64,000 nucleotides of DNA from Streptomyces liliifuscus (GCF_016598615.1 NZ_CP066831.1:9176001-9240000); one strand, 5' to 3'. Numbered from the stretch's first letter, positions 43,640 to 52,896 are shown. A program made the numbers and translations. Notes: generated by a model from the sequence alone, not told the origin.

Positions 43640-44850
43640 GCGGTTTCCTGGCCGGGCTCTGCGTGGCCGTACTCCCGTTGCTGGCCGCCGGGTTCTGGCT
43701 CGGCCGGCGCACCTCCCGCCCGTCGAGCCTCGGCGGCCTCGGCACCCCCGTCGAGCACGCCACCTTCGAGACCCTGCACACCGCGTCGCTCGCCGCCCCG
43801 CCGCTGAGGGCAGGACTGACCGGGGAGACGGCCCGCAAATCGGCCCGGCGGCTGCGCACCCTGCTCGGCACCGACGCGCTCTGTCTCACCGACCAGGACA
43901 CGGTCCTCGCCTGGGAGGGCGTCGGAGAACACCACCGGGACCAGATCATGGAGCGGCTGGGCGGCCCCCTGGAGACCGGCCGAGGCGAGGCCTTCCGACT
44001 CGACTGCGACGAGCCGTACTGCCCCCTGCGCTGGGCTGTCGTCGCCCCGCTCACCGTCGACGACCGCGTGCACGGGGCACTCGTCGCCTGCGCGCCCCGC
44101 GAGTCGGCCGTGCTCGTCCGGGCCACCGGAGAAGTCGCCCGCTGGGTCTCGGTCCAGCTGGAACTCGCCGACCTCGACCAGTCCCGCACCCGGTTGATCG
44201 AGGCCGAGATCAAGGCGCTGCGGGCCCAGATATCCCCGCACTTCATCTTCAACTCGCTCGCGGTGATCGCCTCGTTCGTCCGCACTGACCCGGAGCGCGC
44301 CCGCGAACTTCTCCTGGAATTCGCCGACTTCACCCGCTACTCGTTCCGCAGGCACGGCGACTTCACCACGCTCGCCGACGAACTGCACGCCATCGATCAC
44401 TACTTGGCCCTGGTCAGGGCCCGCTTCGGCGACCGGCTCTCGGTCACCCTGCAGATCGCCCCCGAGGTACTCCCGGTCACCCTGCCCTTCCTCTGCCTCC
44501 AGCCGCTCGTCGAGAACGCCGTGAAGCACGGCCTCGAAGGCGGCACCGGGAAGGTCGACAAGAGCCGCATCACCATCACCGCCCAGGACGCGGGCGCCGA
44601 GGCACTCGTCGTCATCGAGGACGACGGCCCCGGAATGGACCCCGACCGGCTGCGCCGCATCCTGTCCGGCGAGGTCAGCCCCTCGGGCGGCATCGGCCTG
44701 TCGAACGTCGACGACCGGTTGCGGCAGGTGTACGGCGACGACTACGGCCTCGTCATCGAGACCGCACTCGGCGCGGGCATGAAAATCACCGCCCGCCTGC
44801 CGAAATACCAGCCGGGCGTGCACTCGGCGGGGCGTCTGCCCCGCGAATGA
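43636..44850 (+). CDS. LytS-family sensor histidine kinase
   Basis: The 404-residue protein has one N-terminal membrane helix, a GAF-like middle (about 60-185, with a Cys in EPYCPLRWAVVAPL), the phospho-His box IKALRAQISPHFIFNSL and the HATPase N-box LQPLVENAVKHGLEG plus IEDDGPGMDP. ATGA overlap with the symporter makes it the last gene of a LytTR-small membrane protein-symporter-kinase operon. The lack of a multi-helix sensor suggests that sensing may go through the symporter. Confidence 0.93.
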   Translation: MSGFLAGLCVAVLPLLAAGFWLGRRTSRPSSLGGLGTPVEHATFETLHTASLAAPPLRAGLTGETARKSARRLRTLLGTDALCLTDQDTVLAWEGVGEHHRDQIMERLGGPLETGRGEAFRLDCDEPYCPLRWAVVAPLTVDDRVHGALVACAPRESAVLVRATGEVARWVSVQLELADLDQSRTRLIEAEIKALRAQISPHFIFNSLAVIASFVRTDPERARELLLEFADFTRYSFRRHGDFTTLADELHAIDHYLALVRARFGDRLSVTLQIAPEVLPVTLPFLCLQPLVENAVKHGLEGGTGKVDKSRITITAQDAGAEALVVIEDDGPGMDPDRLRRILSGEVSPSGGIGLSNVDDRLRQVYGDDYGLVIETALGAGMKITARLPKYQPGVHSAGRLPRE

Positions 44851-44889
44851 GTCCCCCGGGCGAGTAACTGCCGAAGCTGCCCGGGGGAC
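44851..44889. terminator. bidirectional terminator, 11-bp stem
   Basis: GTCCCCCGGGC and GCCCGGGGGAC arms (44851-44861 and 44879-44889), beginning right at the kinase stop and ending 15 bp before the end of the convergent small membrane gene. Confidence 0.75.
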
Positions 44890-44904
44890 TGAACGCAGAG
44901 TGCG

Positions 44905-45063
44905 TCAGGTGGGGCGCGACACCACCATGGCCAGTGTGATCAGACCGAGCACCACCCAGCCGAACCACAGCCAGCCACTGCTCCCGAGAGCCACCGTGTA
45001 GGCCGTGACCACCACCAGTCCGCCTACGGTGAGCACTCCCATGGTCTTCGTAGAACCGGGCAT
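44905..45063 (-). CDS. 52-residue two-helix membrane protein downstream of the Ser/Thr kinase
   Basis: Not in the usual ORF size range, but strongly supported. ATG at 45063 with GAGGAGGG seven bases upstream, product MPGSTKTMGVLTVGGLVVVT through a second helix LWFGWVVLGLITLAMVV, ending SRPT. The start is 13 bp after the kinase stop, and the ribosome-binding site directly follows that stop (translation coupling). Function unknown; a small membrane partner of the kinase or lipoprotein is possible. Confidence 0.8.
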   Translation of the reverse strand: MPGSTKTMGVLTVGGLVVVTAYTVALGSSGWLWFGWVVLGLITLAMVVSRPT

Positions 45064-45076
45064 CGCAACACCCTCC

Positions 45077-47029
45077 TCATGGTTCGTCCCTCTCCATGGT
45101 GCCCCGGTCTTGGCGAATTGCAGTGCACACTACGAAACGCGTCCCTGAGTTCCACCCGCTGTTACCGACCCAGGCGGCGGCCTCGTAGACGCTGGGGTCG
45201 TAGCCGTAGTCCTGCGGCGGGACCTCCTTCTGGCATGTTTCGGGTGCTTCGTCCTGTGCGTCGTCGAGGCTGGTTCCCGGAGGCATGCGGAAGAAGTCGA
45301 GCACCTGCTGCTCATGGGGGCCGTCGCAGGAGACCAGCTTGGCGCGGTTGCCGGAGACCTTGTCGAGGCAGTCCCGTTTCTGCATCGTGGCGGTGTCCTT
45401 GAAGAGCGTGCCCGGTTTGCGGTGGTCCCCGAGCGGGCCGTACACGGGATAGCCGCGCGCCTCCAGCAGCAGACAGGCGACGCGACGGTCGGCGGCATCG
45501 AAGCCGTCCGCGGTCGGGACAGCGGCGAAGGAGCGCATGTCCGCCAGCTTCTTGCGGGTCTCCCCGGTGCGCTGCTCGCACTGGGCGGCGGCTCCCGTAC
45601 GGGCCTCCTCGGCGGAGCCGGTCTCGAACGCCGCCAGGACCTGCCCCTCGGTGTTCCTGCTGTCGCAGCCCACGACCTCGAGCGCGGGCTCGCCCGAGAA
45701 GGGCGTGCCGGGCCATTCGGCGTCGACGCAGTCCCCGTCCTTGAGCGGCGTGGTCAGCCCGACGGCCTCTCCGTACGGGTTCCCGGCGCCCTTGCCCGGC
45801 AGATACGCCATCGCGTACCAGGTCCCGCCGCCCGCCAGGGCCAGCCCCAGCGCGGTCGCCAGTACGGATTTCAGGACGCGGTGGCGCGGGCGGCGCCTGC
45901 TGGTGGTGGCCGGGGGAGGCCCGTACCCCTGCCCGGTCGGCCACGGGGCGGGCCCCTGCCCGGGCGGCGGCCAGGTGGCGGGGTTCCCCTGGCCGGGCGC
46001 GGCCGAGGACTCCTGCGCGGCCGACGGCGCGTACCACTGCGAGCCGTTCGCGTGGCTCTGTGAGGCCCCGGGTGTCTCGGGGGCACGGGGTGCGGCCGTA
46101 TGGGTGGGCCCGCCCGCCCAGGGCGGCTCCGAGCCCGGGTCGAACTGGGTCCGGGGATGCGACTGCGGCGTCAGGATCGCGGACAGCGCGCCCTCGGCCT
46201 CCTCCGCGGTGATCCGGTGGACGGGGTTCTTGGTGAGCATGGCGGCCAGGAGTGATTCCAGCGCACCCGCGCGCAGCGTCGGACGCGGCTCCTCCAGTAC
46301 GACGGCGGTGAGCGCCGCGAGCCCCGAATCGCGGTCGAAGGGACCGTAGCCCTCGACGGCGTAGTAGAGCGTGCAGCCCAGCGAGAACAGGTCGGCCGCT
46401 GCGGTGGGCGGCCCGCCCTGGGCCCGCTCGGGCGCCAGATACCCGGCGGTGCCCACCAGCACGGAGGTCTGTGTGTACCGCGTCTCGCCGCCGTCGGGCT
46501 GCACGGAGATGCCGTAGTCCGTGAGCAGCACCCGGGCGTACGGAGACCCGGCGCGGTCCGGGGCCAGCAGGATGTTGGCGGGCTTCACGTCCCGGTGCAT
46601 GACGCCCCGCTCGTGCCCGGCGGTCAGCGCGTCGAGCACGGCGAGTCCGACACGGGCGCACTCGGCGGGGGCCAGCGGCCCGCGCTGGGTGACCAGGGCG
46701 TGCAGGTCGAGCGCGCCCGGCACGTACTCCATGACGATCCAGGGCAGGCCCTCGTGTTCCAGGACGTCGTGCACGGTCACCACGTGCGGGTGGCCGCGCA
46801 GCCCCGCGGCGTGCCGGGCCTCGGCACGGGCCCGGGCGACCCTGGCCGAGCGGTCGCCCTCCTCGCCCGGATTGCGGAACACGATCTCCTTGAGGGCGAC
46901 CTCACAAGCCAGCCGCTGGTCGTGGGCGAGCCAGACATGTCCCATGCCGCCGCTGCCCAGCTGGTTCAGCAGTAGGTACCGGCCGGCGATGACCCGGCCG
47001 ACTCCCGACTGCGGTGATCCTGATGCCAT
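45077..47029 (-). CDS. membrane Ser/Thr protein kinase
   Basis: The 650-residue PknB-like kinase has glycine loop LGSGGMGHVWLA, VALKEI (Lys), HRDVKPANILL (catalytic loop), DYGISV in place of DFG, and GYLAPERAQGG. A proline/glycine-rich linker leads to one membrane helix (about 393-412), then an external domain of about 230 residues with eight or nine Cys in spaced pairs, unlike PASTA. The next upstream gene is a Thr/Pro-rich lipoprotein, and a small membrane gene follows. The external ligand is unknown. Confidence 0.93.
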   Translation of the reverse strand: MASGSPQSGVGRVIAGRYLLLNQLGSGGMGHVWLAHDQRLACEVALKEIVFRNPGEEGDRSARVARARAEARHAAGLRGHPHVVTVHDVLEHEGLPWIVMEYVPGALDLHALVTQRGPLAPAECARVGLAVLDALTAGHERGVMHRDVKPANILLAPDRAGSPYARVLLTDYGISVQPDGGETRYTQTSVLVGTAGYLAPERAQGGPPTAAADLFSLGCTLYYAVEGYGPFDRDSGLAALTAVVLEEPRPTLRAGALESLLAAMLTKNPVHRITAEEAEGALSAILTPQSHPRTQFDPGSEPPWAGGPTHTAAPRAPETPGASQSHANGSQWYAPSAAQESSAAPGQGNPATWPPPGQGPAPWPTGQGYGPPPATTSRRRPRHRVLKSVLATALGLALAGGGTWYAMAYLPGKGAGNPYGEAVGLTTPLKDGDCVDAEWPGTPFSGEPALEVVGCDSRNTEGQVLAAFETGSAEEARTGAAAQCEQRTGETRKKLADMRSFAAVPTADGFDAADRRVACLLLEARGYPVYGPLGDHRKPGTLFKDTATMQKRDCLDKVSGNRAKLVSCDGPHEQQVLDFFRMPPGTSLDDAQDEAPETCQKEVPPQDYGYDPSVYEAAAWVGNSGWNSGTRFVVCTAIRQDRGTMERDEP

Positions 47030-47062
47030 CCGGTCACTCCCGGGGTTCGGCTCTGGGTGGGC

Positions 47063-48454
47063 TTACGCCGGACCGACAGCGGGCTCGCCCGGGGCCGGCG
47101 CACTGGACGAGCCGGGTTCGCCCGACGCGGGTTCACTGGTCACCGGCTCGCTCCGTGTGGGTTCGGCGGACGTGGGCTCCGCGGAGGTCGGCTCGACGGT
47201 GGGCGGCGTGCTCGACGCGGTGGGGGTGGTTGGGGTCGTCGGGGTGGCCGTCGTGGGTTCGATCGTGGTGGGTTCACCGGAGGTGGGCCGGTCGGTGGTG
47301 GGTTCGCTCGACGTCGGTCCGCCCGTGTCCGGCTCTTCCGTGTCCGGATCGTTCGTGGTGGGGCCGCTCGATGTCGGGTCGTCCGTGGTCGGCCCTTCCG
47401 TGGTCGGTCCCTCGGTGGTCGGCCCGTCCGATGTCGGGTCGTCCGTGGTTCGCCCGTCGGACGGGTCCGATTCCGGAGGCGTACCCGGCTCCTCGCCGTC
47501 GTCGGCGACGCTCAGGGCCACCGCCTCGCCGAACCGCAACTCGGTTCCCGGCCCCGGATCGGAGCCCGTCACCGCCGCGTCGCCCGGCGGGAGTCCGTCG
47601 GAGAAGGTCGCCGCGAGGCCGAGCTCGGACAGCCGCTGACTGGCCTGGTCGAAGGTCATCCCGGCCACGCGCGGCACCGCGTGCTGCTCCGTCGCGTCGA
47701 ACGGCTCGTCGTTCTCGCCCGTGCTGCCGACGGGGCGGTTGACGCCCTGGTCCGGGTCGTCCACGTCGATCAGTGCGATCCGCTCCAGCGGCTGGGGCGA
47801 GGGCTTGACGGTCACCACGTCGGACTTCTCGTAGCCGTCCCACTTTTTGTTGCCGTTTTCGAACTTGACCGAGATCTTCTCGGGATCCTTGTCGAAGGAC
47901 TGCAACGGATTTCCGCACGAGCACTTCACGGCGGGAAGTCCCTGGTCGTTCACCAATACCGCGATCCCGGCCTCCAGCAATGCGTCGAAGGCGACAGCCT
48001 TGCCCTTTTTGTAGTCGTGGTTCTTCACGAGAGTGTCGTGACGCAGCAGAACGGGTGTGAGGTCGTCGATGTACCCCTCGATCCGATCAGGCGTAATGCC
48101 CACGATGCGGGCCCATTCCCGGGCCTTTTGACGGTTCCTGGGATCGGTGAGGAAATCCTTGAGACGGTCGACGTCACAGACCTTGGGCTTCTGCGTACCC
48201 CCGTACAGACCAGAGGTGTTGCCCTGCTGCAGGCCGCTGTGCGGTTGTTCCGGCCTGAGCTTCGTCTCGTCGGTGCCGAGTGATCCGTCCTCTTCGAAAA
48301 AAGGTGCGAGTGACGGCACTCCGGCGGCGACGGCCTTCACCGCGAACAGGCGTTGTTCCGTGCATCCGCTGAGGATCACCGCAGCGGCAAGCAGAACGGC
48401 AAGCCTTCGGACCACGGTTTTTCCGGTCCTCAGCAAGCATGCGTGAATTGTCAT
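47063..48454 (-). CDS. lipoprotein, probably DUF6777, with a PASTA-like domain and Thr/Pro/Glu-rich tail
   Basis: The 463-residue precursor has a lipobox VILSGCTEQ (lipidated Cys about 30). The mature core has EWARIVGITPDRIEGYIDDL and DQGLPAVKCSCGNPLQSF, which I associate with DUF6777. After that a PASTA-like stretch PRVAGMTFDQASQRLSELGL precedes about 130 residues of TTxEPT/SGPTT repeats ending the protein. The tail resembles a wall-spanning or mucin-like stalk. Start ATG 48454 has GGGGGGAG upstream. It is 34 bp ahead of the kinase gene and probably one operon with it, so it could be the kinase's ligand or target. Confidence 0.85.
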   Translation of the reverse strand: MTIHACLLRTGKTVVRRLAVLLAAAVILSGCTEQRLFAVKAVAAGVPSLAPFFEEDGSLGTDETKLRPEQPHSGLQQGNTSGLYGGTQKPKVCDVDRLKDFLTDPRNRQKAREWARIVGITPDRIEGYIDDLTPVLLRHDTLVKNHDYKKGKAVAFDALLEAGIAVLVNDQGLPAVKCSCGNPLQSFDKDPEKISVKFENGNKKWDGYEKSDVVTVKPSPQPLERIALIDVDDPDQGVNRPVGSTGENDEPFDATEQHAVPRVAGMTFDQASQRLSELGLAATFSDGLPPGDAAVTGSDPGPGTELRFGEAVALSVADDGEEPGTPPESDPSDGRTTDDPTSDGPTTEGPTTEGPTTDDPTSSGPTTNDPDTEEPDTGGPTSSEPTTDRPTSGEPTTIEPTTATPTTPTTPTASSTPPTVEPTSAEPTSAEPTRSEPVTSEPASGEPGSSSAPAPGEPAVGPA

Positions 48455-48592
48455 GACCGCTCCCCCCAGCGGATCCCCCGTAACCCTGCAGAGCGGAAGC
48501 AGGGCGTCACGCATCATGCTACTGAATGGAAAAGCCTTTCAGTCAAGGGGAATTCCCAGTGTGCACGGAGTGACCGAAAGGGAGAAAGGGGC

Positions 48593-49543
48593 TCAGTTAC
48601 CGCGTGCGTTGAGTGAGGCCAGATAGGCGTTGTACGCCTCGAGTTCCTTGTCGCCGTCACGGTCGGCGGCCCGGTCCGCGCGCCGCGCCTGCCGCTCCTC
48701 GGAGCGGTGCCACTGGAAGAGCAGCGCGAGGAGCACGAGCACGGACGGGATCTCGCTGAACGCCCAGGCGATACCGCCGGCCGCGGTCTGGTCGGCGAGC
48801 GCGTCGATGCCGAGCGAGGCGGGCGGGTTCTCGTACGTCTCGACCATCGGCTGGGACGCCATCATCAGCGCGATGCCGAAGAACGCGTGGAACGGCATGC
48901 CCGCGAACAGTTCCAGCATCCGCATCAGATAGCCGGGCCGGTGCGGACCGGGATCGACACCCATGATCGGCCAGAAGAACACCAGGCCGACGGCGAGGAA
49001 GTGGCACATCATCGCGATGTGGCCGGTCTTGGAGTCCATCAGGAAGTCGAAGATCGGGGTGAAGTACAGCGCGTACAGGCTCGCGATGAACAGCGGGATC
49101 GTGAACGCCGGATGCGTGACGACCTTCATGAGGCGGCTGTGCAGGAACATCAGGAGCAGTTCGCGCGGCCCCTTGCGGTCGCGGCCGGCCGTCGGCAGCG
49201 CGCGCAGGGCGAGCGTGATGGGCGCGCCGAGCAGGATGAGGATCGGCGACAGCATGCTGATCACCATGTGCTGCACCATGTGCACGCTGAACATGACCAT
49301 GCCGTAGTCGTTGAGCCCGGTGCACAGCACGAGCATGACGCTCAGGACGCCGACGACGAACGCCACGGTCCGCCCGACCGGCCAGGCGTCACCACGCCGG
49401 ACCAGCCGCACCACACCCCACCCGTACAGCGCGAGCCCCAGGAGGCAGGCCACGAGGAAGAACGGGTCCGGCGACCACTCGAGCCCCCGCCCCAGCGTGA
49501 ACGGCGGCAGATCCATGGTCGTGCCGTGCCCGCTGTGATCCAT
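48593..49543 (-). CDS. CtaG/caa3-type cytochrome c oxidase assembly membrane protein
   Basis: The 316-residue protein has nine predicted membrane helices and the family motif HMVQHMVISMLSPILILLG, with His residues also in MDHSGHGTT and MMCHFLAVGLVFFW. CtaG proteins help assemble the copper centre of cytochrome oxidase. The ATG at 49543 (MDHSGHG) is chosen because AGGAG precedes it; the ATG at 49588 would add Arg-rich sequence. The oxidase genes themselves are not in the window. Confidence 0.9.
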   Translation of the reverse strand: MDHSGHGTTMDLPPFTLGRGLEWSPDPFFLVACLLGLALYGWGVVRLVRRGDAWPVGRTVAFVVGVLSVMLVLCTGLNDYGMVMFSVHMVQHMVISMLSPILILLGAPITLALRALPTAGRDRKGPRELLLMFLHSRLMKVVTHPAFTIPLFIASLYALYFTPIFDFLMDSKTGHIAMMCHFLAVGLVFFWPIMGVDPGPHRPGYLMRMLELFAGMPFHAFFGIALMMASQPMVETYENPPASLGIDALADQTAAGGIAWAFSEIPSVLVLLALLFQWHRSEERQARRADRAADRDGDKELEAYNAYLASLNARGN

Positions 49544-49601
49544 CCGCCGGCTCCTGTTTCGTGCTGATTGAGCGCTGTCTGTCCGCACCCCAGACTAGAA
49601 C

Positions 49602-49631
49602 TGCCCCCGGTCACGATTACGACCGGGGGCA
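49602..49631 (-). terminator. 11-bp stem hairpin after the pfkA repeat
   Basis: TGCCCCCGGTC and GACCGGGGGCA arms with an 8-base loop, between ctaG and pfkA. Seen on the minus strand it is the terminator of pfkA. Confidence 0.65.
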
Positions 49632-49637
49632 CCATTT

Positions 49638-49710
49638 CAGGGGCGCGGGGCTGTATCGATATGCGGCTCCGCCGCGTGGGCGCGACAAGCCACGACGAAC
49701 CCGCGGCCGC
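49638..49710 (-). repeat. dispersed 70-bp repeat, family B copy 1, after pfkA
   Basis: Begins CAGGGGCGCGGGGC and ends GCCACGACGAACCCGCGG on the plus strand, with GCGGCTCCGCCGCG palindrome in the middle. It starts nine bases after the pfkA stop on the minus strand. It is about 85% identical by eye to the copy at 58857-58932. Confidence 0.85.
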
Positions 49711-49718
49711 CCAACCAC

Positions 49719-50744
49719 CTACAGAACGCACTCCGCTTCCGCGTACCGCTCGTCAGGAACCGTCTTCAACGTCTCCACGGCCTCCGCCAGGGGCACCATC
49801 ACGATGTCGGTCCCCCGAAGAGCCGTCATCTTCCCGAACTCCCCGCGATGCACGGCCTCCACCGCATGCCACCCGAACCGAGTGGCAAGCACCCGGTCGT
49901 AAGCGGTGGGCGTACCCCCGCGCTGGACATGCCCGAGGATCACCGGACGGGCCTCCTTGCCGAGGCGCTCCTCCAGCTCGATGGAGAGCTGCCGGGCGAT
50001 GCCCGCGAAGCGCTCGTGCCCGTAGACGTCCTTGCGGCCCTCGTCGTAACTCATCGTGCCCTCGCGAGGCTTCGCACCCTCCGCGGCCACGACGATCGCG
50101 AACCTCTTCCCGGCCGAGAACCGCTCGCCGACCTTCGCGGCCAACTCCTCGATGTCGAAGGGCCGTTCCGGCACGACGATGGCGTGCGCACCCGCGGCCA
50201 TGCCCGAGTGGAGAGCGATCCACCCGGTGTGGCGGCCCATGACCTCGACGATGAGAACGCGCTGGTGGGACTCGGCGGTGGTCTTCAGCCGGTCGAGGGC
50301 CTCGGTCGCGACACCGACGGCCGTGTCGAAGCCGAAGGTGACATCGGTGACCGCGATGTCGTTGTCGATGGTCTTCGGCACACCGACGATCGGCAGGCCG
50401 CCGTCCGACAGGAGACGGGCCGCCTTGAGCGTGCCCTCGCCGCCGATCGGGATGATCGCGTCGAGTCCGAGCTCCTCGACATGCCCCTTGGCCCGCTCCA
50501 CACCGTCACGCAGATGCGCCGGCTGGACACGGGAGGAACCGAGGATTGTGCCGCCGCGAGCCAGGATGCCGCTCACCGCGTCCAGGTCGAGCTTGAGGTA
50601 GTCGCACTCCAGGAGGCCTTTCCAGCCGTCGCGGAAGCCGATGACCTCGTCGCCGTGGTCGACGACGGCACGGTGTACGACGGACCGGATGACGGCGTTC
50701 AGGCCGGGGCAGTCGCCGCCGGACGTGAGGACACCAATACGCAT
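49719..50744 (-). CDS. pfkA: 6-phosphofructokinase
   Basis: The 341-residue enzyme has GGDCPGLNAVIRSVV, IPIGGEGTLKAARLL, PKTIDNDIAVTDVTFGFDTA (catalytic TIDND), EVMGRHTGWIAL and PVILGHVQRGGTPTAYDR. It phosphorylates fructose 6-phosphate. Gly in GGEGT where PPi-dependent forms have Asp suggests ATP as donor, as known for Streptomyces PFK. The ATG at 50744 opens the conserved N-terminus. In order and type it corresponds, from memory, to S. coelicolor pfkA3. Confidence 0.96.
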   Translation of the reverse strand: MRIGVLTSGGDCPGLNAVIRSVVHRAVVDHGDEVIGFRDGWKGLLECDYLKLDLDAVSGILARGGTILGSSRVQPAHLRDGVERAKGHVEELGLDAIIPIGGEGTLKAARLLSDGGLPIVGVPKTIDNDIAVTDVTFGFDTAVGVATEALDRLKTTAESHQRVLIVEVMGRHTGWIALHSGMAAGAHAIVVPERPFDIEELAAKVGERFSAGKRFAIVVAAEGAKPREGTMSYDEGRKDVYGHERFAGIARQLSIELEERLGKEARPVILGHVQRGGTPTAYDRVLATRFGWHAVEAVHRGEFGKMTALRGTDIVMVPLAEAVETLKTVPDERYAEAECVL

Positions 50745-50909
50745 AGCCCGAAATACCTTCTCAACGTGGGCCGGGAACCGGACCACGCTGTCCGGCGGGA
50801 CGCCGCCACCCTACCGGCGGCAGGGGGCGGGTCCGCATCGTGCGTCCGCCTGCTGGACGTCCCCGCACAGGTGAGCGGACGCCCCGCCAGACGGGCCCCG
50901 ACCGTGAGG

Positions 50910-51638
50910 TCAGGCGGGCTGCTGAGCAGCCGCGATGCGCTCCGAGCGCAGCGCCTCGTACCAGCGGTCGTCGATGGGCGGCAGCGCGTTGACGTCGAGG
51001 GCCAGCTTCAGCAGCAGGTCCGCGATCAGCGGGTTGCGGGCGAGCACGGGCCCGTGCATGTACGTGCCGAAGACCGTGTCGTTGTACGCGCCCTCCGTGC
51101 CGTCGCCCGTGCCGTTGCCCTTGCCCAGCCGCACGTTCGCGAACGGGCGGGCCGTGGGGCCGAGGTGCGTGATGCCCTGGTGGTTCTCGAAGCCGGTGAG
51201 CGGAGGCAGACCCAGACGCGCGTCGATGTCGCCCAGCACGTCACCGACGCACCGCTCGCCCTCGCCGCGGGTGGAGTGCACGTCGAGCAGGCCGAGGCCC
51301 GGCTCGCGCTGACCGAGGTCGTTGATGAACTCGTGGCCGAGGATCTGGTAGCCCGCGCAGACCGAGAAGACGATCGCGCCGTTGCCGACCGCGCGGTGCA
51401 GACCGCCGTCGCGGCGCAGCCGCTCGGCCGCCAGCCGCTGCGGCCGGTCCTCGCCGCCGCCGATGAGATAGATGTCACCGGAGGTGGGGATCGCCTGGTC
51501 GCTGCGTACGTCGAGACGGGCCACGTCCAGACCGCGCTGCCGGGCCCGGCGCTCGACGACGAGGGCGTTGCCCTGGTCGCCGTACGTGCTCAGCAGGTCC
51601 GGGTAGATCCACACGAGACGCAGGCTGTTGTCACTCAT
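50910..51638 (-). CDS. gatD: lipid II isoglutaminyl synthase, glutamine amidotransferase subunit
   Basis: GatD supplies ammonia to MurT for amidating D-Glu of lipid II. The 242-residue protein has the nucleophile Cys94 in FSVCAGYQILGHEF, GFENHQGIT, and the catalytic His in FGTYMHGPVLARNP. It starts 19 bp after the murT stop; ATG 51638 is chosen because AAGGA precedes it and the conserved region begins there. D-Glu amidation is required for normal cross-linking in actinobacteria. Confidence 0.95.
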   Translation of the reverse strand: MSDNSLRLVWIYPDLLSTYGDQGNALVVERRARQRGLDVARLDVRSDQAIPTSGDIYLIGGGEDRPQRLAAERLRRDGGLHRAVGNGAIVFSVCAGYQILGHEFINDLGQREPGLGLLDVHSTRGEGERCVGDVLGDIDARLGLPPLTGFENHQGITHLGPTARPFANVRLGKGNGTGDGTEGAYNDTVFGTYMHGPVLARNPLIADLLLKLALDVNALPPIDDRWYEALRSERIAAAQQPA

Positions 51639-51657
51639 CTTCTTCGTCCTTCGTGGC

Positions 51658-52896
51658 TCAGTTGCCGACACGACGCCTCAGGTCCTGGAAAGCGGTGTAG
51701 TTCGCGACGACCTCGATGCGTCCGGGCGGCGCCAGCCGTACGGCCTGGTCGAGGTTCTCGCAGACCTGGAACTGCTGGTTCGCCACCTCGAGGCGCACGG
51801 CGAGGTCCAGTTTGCGGTCGCCGAGAACGAAGATCGGGTGACCGGTGAGCTGTGTGTAGTCGACGTCCCACAGCCAGGACGTGTCCGTGCCGTCGGCGCC
51901 GCGCGCGTTCACCGAAAGGATCACCGGGGTCGGCGGCGGGTCGATCAGGGAGAACGTCTCCAGCCAGCCCGCCGGGTTCTTGGCGAGCAGCAGGCGCAGG
52001 TCGCGCTGCATGAACTGGACGACGTCGTAGCGGCCGGCCACCGCCTGCACCTGGTACATGCGTTCCAGGGCGACCTGCGGAGGCACCCCGAAGACGGCGG
52101 CGACGGCGGCCGACGACGCGGCGTTCGCCTTGTTGGCGCGGCCCGGCAGCTGGAGGTGGATCGGCCAGGCCGAACCGTGCGGGTCGAGGACGTGGTCGCC
52201 GGAGAGCGCCCAACTCGGCGTGGGACGGCGGAAACCGCAGTCGCCGCAGAACCAGTCGTCACCGGGGCGCTGCATCACACCGCCGCAGGACGGGCAGGAC
52301 CAGGCGTCGTCCTTCCACATCTGGCCGGCGGCCACCCACACCACGTTCGGCGAGGAGGACGCGGCCCACACGACCAGCGGGTCGTCGGCGTTGGCCACGA
52401 CGACGGCCTTCGAGCCCGCCAGGCCCTCACGCCAGTGCTCGGCCATCATGCGGGTCTCGGCCGCGCGGTCGAGCTGGTCGCGGGAGAGGTTGAGCAGGGC
52501 GATGCACTTGGGATCCGTGTCCCGCGCCACACCGGAGAGGTACTTCTCGTCCACCTCGATGACCGCGTACCGCGATTCCGAGCCGCCTGCCAGCGCGGAC
52601 GTGATGCCGGCGGGCATGTTCGCCCCCAGCGCGTTCGAGACGACGGGACCCGCCGCGCGCAGCGCCTCCGCGATCAGACGCGTCGTGGTGGTCTTGCCGT
52701 TGGTGGCCGACACCAGGATGACGTCCAGGTGCTGGGCCAGACTGGCCAGGAGGTCGGGGTCGAGTTTGAGTGCCACCCGGCCGCCGATCACCGATCCGCT
52801 GCCACGGCCCGCGGCGCGTGACGCCGCTGCGACCGCCTTGCCCGCCGTCACGGCCAGCTTGGCCCGCGGCGACAGCGGGTCCGAGTTGCCTGCCAT
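51658..52896 (-). CDS. murT: lipid II isoglutaminyl synthase, Mur-ligase-like subunit
   Basis: The 412-residue Mur-ligase-like protein has P-loop ATNGKTTTTRLIAEAL (about 64-79), IEVDEKYLSGV, NLSRDQLDR, a zinc ribbon with Cys 201, 204, 217 and 220 (CPSCG, CGDCG), and the C-terminal DUF1727 domain. These are the standard MurT features. The ATG at 52896 with GGAGG nearby is preferred over 52944. It is operonic with gatD and divergent from def. Confidence 0.95.
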   Translation of the reverse strand: MAGNSDPLSPRAKLAVTAGKAVAAASRAAGRGSGSVIGGRVALKLDPDLLASLAQHLDVILVSATNGKTTTTRLIAEALRAAGPVVSNALGANMPAGITSALAGGSESRYAVIEVDEKYLSGVARDTDPKCIALLNLSRDQLDRAAETRMMAEHWREGLAGSKAVVVANADDPLVVWAASSSPNVVWVAAGQMWKDDAWSCPSCGGVMQRPGDDWFCGDCGFRRPTPSWALSGDHVLDPHGSAWPIHLQLPGRANKANAASSAAVAAVFGVPPQVALERMYQVQAVAGRYDVVQFMQRDLRLLLAKNPAGWLETFSLIDPPPTPVILSVNARGADGTDTSWLWDVDYTQLTGHPIFVLGDRKLDLAVRLEVANQQFQVCENLDQAVRLAPPGRIEVVANYTAFQDLRRRVGN

